From: Asterochloris sp. CNOR1
Lineage: Eukaryota > Chlorophyta > Trebouxiophyceae > Trebouxiales > Trebouxiaceae
Reading direction: 5' to 3'
Length of the DNA: 64,000 nucleotides
Assembly: GCA_963969365.1 (NCBI GenBank)
Contig: OZ017755.1
Span: 1,612,001 to 1,676,000, forward strand
Both the position numbers and the translations under genes were made by a program. Below are positions 1 through 11,030 of this stretch, in pieces (positions within the stretch are counted from its first letter, which is position 1; each line of letters starts with the position of its first letter). The notes beneath the pieces were generated by a model that was not told where the DNA came from, did no database searches, and was given only the letters and a program-made list of their open reading frames with translations.

Positions 1-3000
1 GGCACCTGCAGCCAGTGAGCCACTGTCTCAGGGGCGCCATGTCAGCTCCAGGATGGCCTGCTGCGTCAGCCAGCCCACCTAGCGCCTGCAAATCCAGGAC
101 AGGGTTGTCATTTCTCATGCCAGCTCTACAAGGTGCTGCTGCCCCAGCCTGCTGCCGCAGCTAAGGGCGCGCATAGTCCTGTCTAACAGAGGGTCAGCCA
201 GGCAATGGCCGGGAGATTACAGTCCCTCACAACTGACAGCTGCCATGCACAATCAGATCGTTTTCCACTGTCGCTGCCGTCAGGCTCATGTAAGGCATTC
301 TCTCCATTGTGGCCTCAGTGCCTGTGCGCTGCCAATGCAGCCACACCCTAAAGCAGCCACAGATCCCAGCTGAGGTGGTGCCACCATCTGGCCCCCAGGG
401 GATCGGCACAGAGGTGGCCGCCTGCAGGGCTCTTCTGTACAGGCAGCCCAAGCTCTTGCTGCGCTACTGCCCCAGCAACAACAAAGCCAATGACCCCCTT
501 GAGGGGTGTACCCTGTGGGCATCTGCAGCACTGTGGCCGGCCCCCCAGCGCCTGGGCAGTGCAACAAGCACAACAAGCAGCTTGCCTGAGGAGATGCCTA
601 CCCCGACACAATGGCTTTCCCGAGGGCACCTGCACAGCCAAGGCTGCCCACAGCCGTGGTGCAGTGCAACTTGTTGCGTAGTACGGCTGCACACCTGAGT
701 GGATGCCCACCCTGACCACTACTGGCACCCCTGTAGGCATCTGCACAGTGGATGCCGCCCGCAGCAGCTCGTCCGCAAAGGCCACGATGGTGCGGGCATG
801 GTTGGTGTGGGTGAAGATGAGCCCCGAGGCCACCATGTAGCAGTCCCCAATGGTCTCCACCTTGTACAGGTTGTACTTCTCACACAAGTTGTCAAACTTG
901 GTGAACAGCTTGTGTAGCATGGTCATGACCTGCAGGCAATGAGTGAGAGAGTGGCTGCTGGCTGGCACCCATTCTAGGCCCCCCATGCAGGCTGGGTGCA
1001 GCATAAATGAGACCTGCAACAGCCCAGAAACCGCCATGCTGGCGGCAAGGGCACCTCAGGCTGTGGAATTGAATGAGCGGCTTGTGCAGCATGGTCAGGA
1101 CGCGCAGGCAGGGACTGGAACAGTAGTGACCATTGTTGCTCATGTGTATCTTGTTGGATGGGTCTGGGAGTGGCTTCGGTCTGTGAGCTGCCGGCTGCGC
1201 TATGGTTAGTCTGGAGCCACTCACAGCAGAGCTGCTGACATGCTGCTCCCGTGTGCCAAGTCAGCACATTTCTTGACAGTCAGGATCTCTCCCCACCAGT
1301 GCCGCACCCTGTGCTGCCTGTGGGCAGCAGAGCCTGCTAAGTCTGCAGAGCCTGCCAAGTCAAAAGCGCCAGGCTCCTCCCAGCAAAGTTGTTCCAAGGC
1401 GTCCCGACCCCCTTAGTCATGCCATTCGTGCACACTCAGTGAAATGAGCAGAACCTGTCAGGAGTCTGACCCTGTACCCTTTCCAACAGCCGGCCTGCGC
1501 CCACCTGGTGGGGGTGCGCTTGGTTGGCCATGTCAGTGAAGCCAACAATGTCAGTGAACATGATGCTGACGCTGCTGTGCCACTCTGCGTACACGATGTT
1601 GCCCTCATCATCTGAGGAGCCATCATCTGCTGCCTGGGGCAGGGAGGCGGAGGAGGCCCTTCTGAGGCTGTCCTGTGCCTGCAGGGCCGTCACAGAAGCA
1701 GGCCGGGCCAGCGCTACGAGCGGGCGCGGCCGGGCTGCAATGTATGAGAAAATGGAGGTCAGCAGCAGGCAGACGGGGGCGAAGGAAGGGAGCTGGACAT
1801 GCATTGCAGCAAAGCAGGCTGGCGTTCCAGGGGATTGCTGCCCGCCAAAGGGCAGCGTGCAAGGCCCTGTCAACTTCCTGTTCTGGAAGTTGAGGTGCTT
1901 GCAGGAGCTGCCAGGGTGAGCAGGCTGCTTGCCAATTACGTGTGTCCCCCAGGCTGCCTGTCAGGTGCACCCAAGACAGGCAGCAGGCAGCAGCCTCACC
2001 CGCGTCTGGCGCCGCACGCGGCTGCGCCGCTGCCGCCGCCATCAATTTGGACAGTGCCAGGGGCACTGCAGAGGTGGCCGCCCTCTGCAACGAAGGGCCA
2101 GCCTGCCTGTGCTCTGCACTGGGGCGCCTGCCAGCGCGCGCCTGCTGCTGCCCCTGCGCAGCTCGCGCCCCAGGCGGGGAGCGCTGCTGCCGCTGGCCAG
2201 TCGGTGGCCTGGACTGTTGATGCTGCAATGGGGCCGCAGCTGGGGATGGCGCCGAGAAGGGCTCCGGCGGCTGGAAGGAGCCAGAAGCAAACGGCGAGCA
2301 CATCTGCAGACACAGGACCTGCGTCTGAATGAGAGGGCACAGACAAGACGGCACATCAGGCTCAGCCAGGCATAGAGCTTGCATGGCAGTACATCACACC
2401 TGCTGCTGCATACAGTGAGGTGCATCCGCATGCCTGAAGGTGGTTGTCTCACCGGCTGCGGGCGCTCTGGAGGCACCTGCTGCCCTGAGGGCCGGTCTGC
2501 TGCGGACTCCAAGCCCCCAGGTGACTGCATCTGCCTGATGTGGGCAGCTGCATACCGTGCAAACGGGGACTCCACAGACTGTTTCCGTGCCATACTGGCT
2601 GATGCAGCCCTGCAGGGAGGAGAAAGGGAAGGCATTCAGCCTTTGCTTCCCCAGGTCAGGCCTGCATTAAGCATGCACAGCTGCATCCAGCGGGCTGCCC
2701 TGTCCCAGGTACCGTTCAGCTGCTGCACTTCAGCTCAACAAGCATTGACAAGACAGTGCAGGCAGCATTGCACTGTGCGTGGGTACAGCAGCTGCCAGCC
2801 GCTGAAGGAGCCTACCCCACCCAGCTGGGGCTCCTTCAGGCCAAAGCGTAGTGCTGCCCCTGTACTGCCTTTCACAGAGCAGAACAACGAGGAACAGCTG
2901 ACTGCAACCGACCTGACGGTGGACTCTGGCTTGGGGATGGCTGGCTGCTGCGCAGGCGTCAAGGGCTCTGAGTCTGATCTGCGTGCCAGCCTCTGTGCAG

Positions 3001-6000
3001 CAGCATCGGGGGGAGGGAAGGCTGCTGGCTCGTCAGCGTCCATCTCAAACGGCAGAGATGCTGCTGCTGCAAAAGCTGACTGCAACGAAGAGGCAGCTGT
3101 GCACAGGCTGGCGGATGGAGCGGGGCCTGCACAAGCACAGCAACTGTTGGCAAAGACAGAAGCCAGGGCATCTGATCATGCAAACACAGATTGCAGGCAA
3201 CTTTGCTTGAACATGCAGCGGCTTCAACAGGCACAACTTTCAGAATCTAAACAGCATGTACACAAAGTGGGCTGAAGACATGAGGCTGATGTACCCATGC
3301 ATGGATCAGGACCTGGGCCAGCCCCCCATCAACCCTGAAGATGCAATCTGGATGCCTGACTGAGCCGCAGGGCAGCAGCATTGCCTGCCAGCTGAGCAGG
3401 TAGGCAGCAAAACACCTGATGAGGAGCAGGGACGCTGGAATGCACGGCACACCCCTGGCAGCACCTTGCAGGTAATGGCACCTGCCACACTCTCTACTGC
3501 AGTTTGACATGCATGCAGCTGCTGGCAACCGCATGTTTTCTTAAAGGTGACTATATGACGCACGTTGCCCTGCCGTACCCTCCAGTGGTGCAGCCAGAGG
3601 CGTGGACAGCGCTGAGAATGCTGACTGCCGCAGTGCCGCCTTTGACGCTGGCAAAGCATCCAGGCTGCTGCCTGCGGAAATGCCGCCAGCCTGCCTCTGC
3701 TGCTCCCCTTGCTGGCTCTGCTGCCCTGCCTGCTGCCTGCCCTGCGCCAGCACCTGCTCTGCAGGAGCCTGCCTGGAAGAGGGCAAGCCCTGCTGCACAG
3801 CCGGCCTGTTCTGCGCCTCCCTTGCGCGGCGTGCAGCCTCCGCAGCAATGGCAGCATCTGCTGCAGCATCCAGCGCACTGACAGATGCAGTGCTTATCTT
3901 GGCCCCGGCCGGCGCAACCCCTGGCCCAGCATCGTGCGTGGCGGCCCTGGAAAAGGGGGACTGTCTGGCGCCCTTGCGGGCTGCTGCCATGGCAGCTGTT
4001 GCTGGCCTCAGCGCTGCAAAAGGGCTTGGCTGGCGCGCAACATTGCTGCCAGCGGCTGGAGCCTGCAGCCATACAAGCAGACATGAGGAAACTGTTGGGT
4101 ACATCTAACATAGCAACGTTTGACTGAGGCATGTCAGCACTTCAAGCTGCTGCAGCGAGTCTCCTGGGGAAAGCAGACATGAACATGGCCAATGTGCCAT
4201 GCCATGTAAGCATGCAGCAAAGCTGTTCAGAACAACAGCAATGGTTCGGGGGCCAATTGGAAGGCTTGCACCTGGGCAGACCAGGGTCCCCATGCCTTGG
4301 CTGCTAAGCCATGCTGCAACCCAAATAAGCACATACTGAATGTGCAGAATGTCTCACTGCTGAGGCAGCAGGGGCCTCCGAGCTCTTCGCCACGCTTCGC
4401 TGCATCTCGTGTTGCAATATGTCCCCCGAGCGCCGAGGGACGGCCAGCTTCTGCAGAGGGGCTGCCATGGACAGAGCACGCTGGGGCGGTGCACTATCCT
4501 GCAGGTGGCAAGCACAGCACTCAGCTGCATAAGGCAGCTACAGCATGTCGCCGCCTGTTTGCATCCCAGATGTGCAGCCAAGTGCCCTGCTGAAATGGTG
4601 ATCGTGGCCTGAGACAACAGATTCGGCACAAAGCCAAAGGAGCCAAGCAGCTCCTGCCACGGACAGAAGCCAGAGTCCACACAGCTGTAGCCGCCTGCAA
4701 CCTGCCTTTGCAACACATGTGCAGCAGGTGGCTGAAGACCGCTCACACTGGCAGTGCTTCACAATGGGGCAGGGACAGGCAGACGTTCTGCCAGAGGCAG
4801 CCTCACGCCACGATGCAGGCTGCCACCCCTCACTTTAGCAGTTGGCGGCAGAGAGGGTGCAGGAGGCTCCGCTGGCTGGGTGCAGATGTGGACCCTGGCA
4901 TGCCATGATGCAAGAAGCAACCCCTTGCCTTGGCAGCGGGCGGCAGCGCGACAGAAGCAGCATTCTGCAGGCTCTGGCGGCTGGGTGCAAAGGCGGACCC
5001 CGTGAAGGTCCCTGTAGAGGTCCGACGGGGGTTACCGCCCCCCTGACTGCGCATCAGATCCAGGGACATGGAGGGCTGCCTGCTGCGGCCTGTGCCCCCA
5101 TCCAGGGCCTGCCTCATGTACACCAGCACGCCCAGGATGGAGGCGATGACCTTGAAGGTGGACTGCAGGAGCTGGCACATGCGGCTCAGAGACTTCGCCT
5201 CCCTCTAGTTATGTCAGTCTGAGCAATTGCTTTAGGACCTGCCTGGACCAGGCTGAGGTGCTGGCCCTCAGGGTGAGTCAGGCCAATCGCTGGAGCAGTG
5301 TTGGCAAGCTGCTGACACGCCTGTGGTGGATTTGCATGCAGCAGCTGACTCCTAGTGGAGGGGGCTGCCATGGCAGACCACAGGTGGAGGCAATGAGCAC
5401 CGCGCTCCATGCAGCACCTGACCAGGCTCTGCCCCTGCAGCCTGACCTGATCATCCTGCGTGAAGTGGTCTGCCTCCTTGTTGGCAACTATGATGCAGCC
5501 CATGGCCTCCCCCGCGGTGCAGACCGGCACTGCGCTCATGCACAGCATGCCGCGGTGAGAGAGGGCTTCCAGGTCCTTGAACTTCCGATGGTACCTGCAC
5601 AAAAATACAGCAGCTCGCTCCAGTCCTCCAATGCAGCAGTGCTCTGCACCTGCACCTTTGCTTGTGTGTGGTGTTGGCGTCTCGGCTCACCCGTGGGGCT
5701 CCCTCCAATCCTCCACAGCAATGGTGTTCTGGGTCTGCAGCACCCAGGCCACCACGCTTTTCTCATCGCACTTCACCTCCTCCCGGACGCAGTCCGGCGG
5801 CACTTGGGGGGGACTGGTGGGCAGGTGGACGCTGGGCCCCTGCAGCCCAGCCTGCAGGCAGGGGTGCTGAGCCTCAGATGCATGCACGCTGCAGCAAAGC
5901 GCTGAGTGAGGCACTACTGACAAGACTGCAGCCTGATTGCTGCAGCCTGATTGCCACTGCATCTGCTATTCAGGTAGATAGCTGGCGCCTTTCACCCCTG

Positions 6001-9000
6001 CACTTCATCGTCCAGCCCCTGTTGGTGCCTGCATTGGGCACAGCAGCAGGCCATTGCTGTATGCCAGTGCAGCCTCACCACAGACAGGCTGCTGCTCACC
6101 CTGATCTGATCCCAGAAGTTTGCCTCGCTGCCCCTGCCAGCAGTTGACTGGCTGTGGGGCAGGGAATGCGCAGGAGTCAGCATGCGGCTGGCCATGCTGT
6201 CGTATGTGCAGCTGAAGACGTCCAGCTTCTGGGACTCTGATTTCAGCAGGGCCACAATGAACAGGCCCTGGCCCTCCAGGAGGTCCTGCACAGCGGACAA
6301 GGGTTCCTCGATCGACCTCTGACAATGTAGATGCAAATAGCTGTTGGCAGGAGCACAGCAGGGGCATGGGCTTGCGGCTCAATTGGGCGGCTGGGGGACC
6401 CACGCCCAAGCACAGCTGGGTGCGGGGGCCACCTGTAGGAACGCACCTGCAGGACATCCTGCACAGCAGCCACAGCGCCCTCCAGCGTCTCAGCCTGCGC
6501 GATGTGCAGGCCGAACAGCAGCAGGCGATCCACCAGCTTCAGCCCTGGGCGCCACACGGGCGCTGGCAAGGGGACCGCGGCTGCCCGCTGCAGTGCTGCC
6601 ACAGCTGCCAGCACTGCACAGCACACCATGACCACCACCAGTAGGTCCTGCAGCAGCCAGGGGGATCCGAGCAGCCCGCCGCTGGGCTTGGCTGGCCCTG
6701 CAGTGGGCACTGGGCCAGCCTGCAGGCGCAGCACTGCGCAGCCTGCAAGTACGGCCACCACAGCGGCTGCAACTGCTGCCAGGCTGAAGCGCGCCTGGTG
6801 CAGCTGCGCGGGGGAGCCGATGGCCCCCAGCAGCCTGGTCAGCACAGAGGGCTGGCACCCCGAGCTGCTGCGGCTGAGGGAGTCCATGCTGGGCAGCTGG
6901 TCGGGCAGCAGGCTGTCTGAGATGGGCAGCCCCACACTCATGGCGGAGTCCTCTGCCAGGGTCTGCAGCCTGCCAGCAGTGGGGCTGCCTGGCAGGGAGG
7001 GCAGCCCCTGAACGCTGGCCATGCGCAGGGGCCCCAAGCCCCTCAAGCCACCTGCCTCTGTCTGAGGCCCCAATCTGCTCCAGGGGGGTGAGGCGGGCAG
7101 CAGGGGGCTGGTCGGCAGCCCGCTGCTGCTGCTAGGGCTCAGAGTCTGGCCTCCTGTGGCCGATGCAGCAGCAGCGTCAAGGCTGAAGATCCTGGCACTG
7201 CTGCTGGCGGGCTTAGCCACACTGGCATTGCTGCCGGGGCTGTCAGGCGGCATCAGAGCTCCCAGCGGCATGGCCAGGTCCCCGCTGTATGCTGTGTCGG
7301 TCCAGTGGATGGGCGTGCTGGTGGCAGGGTTGATGACCCCATTTCTGCTGTGGCACCTGCAGGTGCATGGAGAATGGCTTGTGTAGCACGTGCAGCGCAT
7401 GCAGCACGATAGCAGAGCGTGAGCCCACTCCTGCTGTGGCACATGCAGGGCCAGCTGGCAAGTTGCACAGTTCCAGTATGAGTTCACGCACAACCATAGC
7501 AGACCATGAGCATGCTTCCCGGGCAACCAAACAAATTGAGCTTGAGACAGAGATCTGGCGCATCACCTTGTAGCAAGCAAAGTCAAGCCGACAGATACAC
7601 AGCACCAGCTTTGCATGCTAGAGAGCATTCCTGTTCACTCAGGTCAGCAGACTGCAGTAGCAGTGCACCTTGCAAAGTCAGCAGAGTGGGCGGGTGAGGG
7701 GTTGGAGAAGCCACCCGAGGAGGTTGGCTCAGCTCCGTCCTCGACCCCATCCCTGTCCCCAAAAATGGTCCCGAACTGGGAGGTGTCAAGGCCCCAACCC
7801 CCGGTGCGGGTGATGCCAGATGGCGCCGGGGCGATGTGCTGCTCTGGGAACTGCATGCTCGGGGAGGAGCTCAGGACGCTCTCCCCTTTGCTGGAGTCAC
7901 GGCGCGGAGTCACCCTGTTTCCAGTGGCGGAGCTGCTCCGCTTGTCGTCAGACAGCGGGGACAGCACGCCTGGCAGGCCGATGCCCTTGAACGCCTGCAG
8001 CAAGCAGCCAGGCTGCTGCACTGGGTGGGAGCTTGCTGGGACAAACATGTTCGTTTGCTGCAGTGGGGTGCCATGCTGGTGCTTGGCCAGTAGCGTTGCC
8101 AAGCATGCAGGAGCTGCAAGCCCAGAAATGGGCCTGCAGGCGCCTTCTGACTTCAGGCAAGGGTGCACCTCTGCCTCCAGATGCTGCAGTTCTTGCTACA
8201 GGCTGACACTTGCTTTTCTCGCCCTTTCTGCAGTGCCTGCAGCGACTGCACTGCTTTTCAGCGTGCAGATCCCAGATCAGGGCCAAGCACAGCCCGTCCT
8301 CATTGCAGAGTAGGTTGGACAGCAAGTCATGGCTGTCCTGCGCTCTGCCCATCTCGGAGTCAACACAGCCTGTGAAGGGCACCCAGGATTGTATGGCACT
8401 GAGCTTAAGTTGCATGGAGCAAGCAGCACCTCCCTTCCTCCCCATGGCCTGTCACATTCATCCCCTCCTCCTCTGGGCCAGGCGGCAGCCCTTATGCACC
8501 CACTGCCGCAGATCTGCATAGAAGGCCCATTGAACCCACCTCCAGCAGTACATCCCGCTGCAGCCCCCCGCTGCGATCCCGCGCCAGCTCAGCCGACTGG
8601 CGTGCAACCGAGGTGCTCATGCTGCGCAAGTCCTGCTTGAGCACAGCGCCATCCATGCTCGTCTGATGGGGGATGGGCTGCAGCGACTGCGCCCGCGCCC
8701 TCAGGTCCAGCAACCCCTCCAGGTGAGCGGCCCTGCTGGCGCTGTCAGCGTGTGGCGCACTCCGGTCCTCCACGCTGCCGCCTGGCCCAGCCCCTGAGTC
8801 CGCAGCAGAGTCCAGACTGGTGCCCCTGTAGAGGGCTTCGCCCTGCAGATCTCCACTGCTGCTGTCCCCAAGGCAGGTGTCCCCCACTGCAAGGTTCTCA
8901 GGGATGGCATTGAAGGAGAGGCTGCGCCGATTCTTGAAGCTGTGGCCTGGGCGCCGCTCCTCCCCATTGGGGACATGCGATCTGATGAGGCCGCGCTGCT

Positions 9001-9811
9001 CGCTATCTGAGTGAGGCCAGACGCCTCCCTGCAGTACAGCCCAGAATCCAGTTGGGTCCTCAAATTATCGTTACAGCACTTTGCTCCTTAGTCACACAGG
9101 ACTCACAGCTCTGTCCGGCTGCCTGCTTGGTTTTCCTTATACGCACTGGTACTGCGCTAATCTCCAGGTCTGAAAGTATGTGGCTCCACATGCAGGACAG
9201 CCTGGGGCTGCTTAGTCCCAGTTGGTGTGTCACAGGCGACGCAGCTCTGCCCAGACGGAGACTATCACAGATTCGCAGCCCTGTGGTAGTGCACTGACCT
9301 GGTTAGGGGTGTGCCCCAGAAGGTTCACGGTCTTGGCGGGATCTGACAGTACAGTGCTGTTGCTCCGCTGGATGTTGTAAACGATCTGATCCTGCTGGCG
9401 AGACGCGTCCTGAGCCATGTGCAGTATCAGCAAGGCTGGCCACACCAGGTGCCCCGCAGAGGCCACACTGCAGGCACAGCAGGGCACACATGGGCTAGAC
9501 AGCTGGCGCGATGCTCTGACTCCACTTGGTGGGTGGCCCTCCCCCAAACAGCGGATGCCTTCAGATATGCACCTGTGCTGCCACAATGCTGCAAGCCTGC
9601 TCCCACAGGCTGCTGAGCTGCAGCGTGAACATGGCGAACACATCCCAGAGTGGTCAGCTGCGGCAGACTGGAGAACTCTGGATCCGTGGACGCGTCCTGC
9701 AGCCTGTTGCCAGTGTGTCCAGGAGGCGCTGGTGCTTGCTGATGGGAGTGCTGTTTCAAGGAGCTGTATGTCTGCAGAGAGCTGATGCCAGCTCTCTTGT
9801 TGTGCTCTCAC
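1..9811 (-). CDS. GAF-domain membrane guanylate cyclase (class III), 3' end off window
   Basis: Predicted to convert GTP to cGMP. Reading leftward: an N-terminal exon (9811 to about 9560) splices in phase to an exon holding a hydrophobic stretch and PAKTVNLLGHTPNQ (about 9475-9300). A long low-complexity region follows (9035-8538, 8340-8240, 8000-7680, 7290-6850), then two hydrophobic segments near 6800-6720 and 6660-6590. A GAF-like domain spans 6340-5240 (GCIIVANKEADHFTQDD), followed by a helix (5180-5080) and a disordered linker (4100-2000). The cyclase domain begins at about 1590 with SIMFTDIVGFTDMANQ (metal-binding Asp) and continues at 929-690 with KVETIGDCYMVASGL and VVVRVGIHSG. Glu in KVETIGD is the guanine-selecting residue in animal guanylyl cyclases, so GTP is the likelier substrate. 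The expected GDTVN..ASRM block is absent from 1-690, so I infer that a large intron crosses the left edge. The start is chosen because the first splice only works in phase from this frame; 9632 is an alternative Met. Internal exons are approximate. Confidence 0.75.
895..1110 (-). repeat. Decayed duplicate of a cyclase exon start and its acceptor
   Basis: The true exon begins at 929 (minus strand) after tgcag and encodes VMTMLHKLFTKF. About 170 bp upstream in the intron, around 1060-1110, a near copy reads VLTMLHKPLIQF and is preceded by a mutated acceptor (gcgcg in place of tgcag). The copy has no usable continuation and looks like a relic of a local duplication. Confidence 0.55.
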
Positions 9812-10182
9812 CTTGCTGCAGCCAGTGGTCCCTGATCACATGGGCTTCTGCTTAGACTCTTAGGGCATCCTCTTGCAGAGGATGATGCTTACTTTGCGGG
9901 GCACCAGATGGCAAGGCTTTGCTTGAAAACAGGCACGTCGACACAGAGGGCTGCTACCGGCGTCGTTTGGCCACAGTCAATGCAAAAATCGGCTCAAGCC
10001 GGACAATCTGTGAAAATGCTAACCCAGCCTGATATCAAGGATGATTCACAGGGCAGGACAGCAGCGTGTAAAACCGTTAGCAGATGCTTGAACCTGCATT
10101 AAGCTAGCAATCCTGCTCTGCACAGCAATCCCCAGACATAATGATGGGCACAGCACTCAGACATCATGATGGGCACATCCGC
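9812..10182. other. Intergenic spacer, nothing recognised
   Basis: This spacer separates the 3' end of the pterin dehydratase gene from the start of the cyclase gene; both are on the minus strand. I see no conserved coding sequence, RNA gene or repeat. It should hold the dehydratase 3' UTR and the cyclase promoter. Confidence 0.4.
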
Positions 10183-10962
10183 CTATTTGCTCTCTGCCTT
10201 CAGCCACTTGGGCGACAACTCTGGCATCAATGCGTCAATCTGGAAAGCCAGCACCAGATCAAAGGCAGTTACACCACACGCTGCATGGGTGCTCAAGACC
10301 ACCTGCATCATAGGCTGTACTCAGGGCAGTTGGTGATCAACGTGCTGATTGCTGAAGATTCCTGGCTCACCTCCACCTCCCTGTATCTAGTGATGTGCAG
10401 GTCAGGGTGGTGGTTGTTCTGCAGATGCACTCAGGGGACAGGCCTTCTGTATGATGGCTACAGCAGGAGAGGGAGTGACACACGCCTTTCAATGCGAAAG
10501 CAGCATACCTGCTCTGCTACCTGCCCAATGTCGTTGACATACCTCAAGGCTGCACCAGCAGGCAACTTTGACACAACAGCAATGTCAGACAGAGCGCCTT
10601 GGTATGCGACACAGGTTTTACTATGGGGTGTTACCAGCTGAGAAGTCTCTGGCTGTGCACTGCCTCCTGATGCTCTGGGAGTCACATGTCCAGCCTGGGG
10701 ATTGCAGCCTTGTGACATGAGCCTCAACCTCAATTAATGGCACGAGTGGGGTGTCCCTGCAGCATGGAGCCTCATCAAGCTGCAGTTTGCTGTCATCAGA
10801 AGCAGTCAAGCACTGACTTGTTGCAGCCTCCCAGTTCTTGACAGGACTGTGGCAGCTGCATGGCAAAGACTGTCTATTTGAGAAGTTGCAAAGTAGTAAT
10901 TTTCTTTTTTTGGCCTGCCACTTGGGGTTAGGGTTTAGGCTAAACCCTCTTCTGCACAGCAT
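10183..10962 (-). CDS. Pterin-4a-carbinolamine dehydratase, organelle-targeted
   Basis: Dehydrates 4a-hydroxytetrahydropterin (EC 4.2.1.96 family), regenerating pterin cofactor; in plants related proteins act in plastids or mitochondria. Four exons join in phase: 10962-10635, 10549-10509, 10418-10371, 10302-10183, giving 178 residues. The core runs from EVEAHVTRLQSPGWTCD through ALRYVNDIGQVAEQ to NNHHPDLHITRYREVE and VVLSTHAACGVTAFDLVLAF. The His-His-Pro motif and the Thr-His motif carrying the three catalytic histidines are present. The first about 60 residues are basic and Ser/Asn/Cys-rich (MLCRRGFSLNPNPKW onward) and look like a transit peptide. The first exon contains only two Met codons, at 10962 and 11019; starting at 11019 adds 19 residues. 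The gene is head-to-head with the RIF1-like gene, and the start codons are only 11-68 bp apart. Confidence 0.85.
10930..10948. promoter_or_regulatory. Palindromic telobox (telomere-repeat motif)
   Basis: AGGGTTTAG-G-CTAAACCCT is a perfect 9-bp inverted repeat around one base, flanked by a further TTAGGG-like stretch at 10924-10932. Each arm matches the plant/green-algal telomere unit TTTAGGG, known in plant promoters as the telobox. It lies 82 bp upstream of the RIF1-like start codon and inside the first coding exon of the divergent pterin dehydratase. A regulatory role is inferred. Confidence 0.5.
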
Positions 10963-11030
10963 AGCACACTCAGGCAGTCGCGCGATCAGAACCAGACAGG
11001 GACATTCAGTGGTTGCCATTCTAGGCTGTC
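10963..11030. promoter_or_regulatory. Very short divergent promoter region
   Basis: The start codons of the minus-strand dehydratase (10962) and the plus-strand RIF1-like gene (11031) face away from each other with 68 bp between them. Either the transcripts overlap at their 5' ends or both have extremely short leaders. I see no TATA box. Confidence 0.4.

Noticed and set aside
1-690. C-terminal cyclase exons (GDTVN..ASRM block) for the minus-strand cyclase
   Set aside because: All three minus-strand frames were read and none shows the conserved block, so the missing part is assumed to lie left of the window.
2379-3275. 298-residue plus-strand open frame
   Set aside because: It is antisense to the disordered linker of the cyclase gene, with no domain and composition expected of a GC-rich shadow frame.
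9560-9632. Alternative cyclase start MFTLQLSSLWEQACS
   Set aside because: It reads well and has a good start context, but its exon end is out of phase with the next clearly coding exon; the other frame splices correctly. Kept only as an alternative start.
10141-10641. 166-residue plus-strand open frame
   Set aside because: It lies exactly opposite the pterin dehydratase exons, which have conserved catalytic motifs and consistent splice phases.
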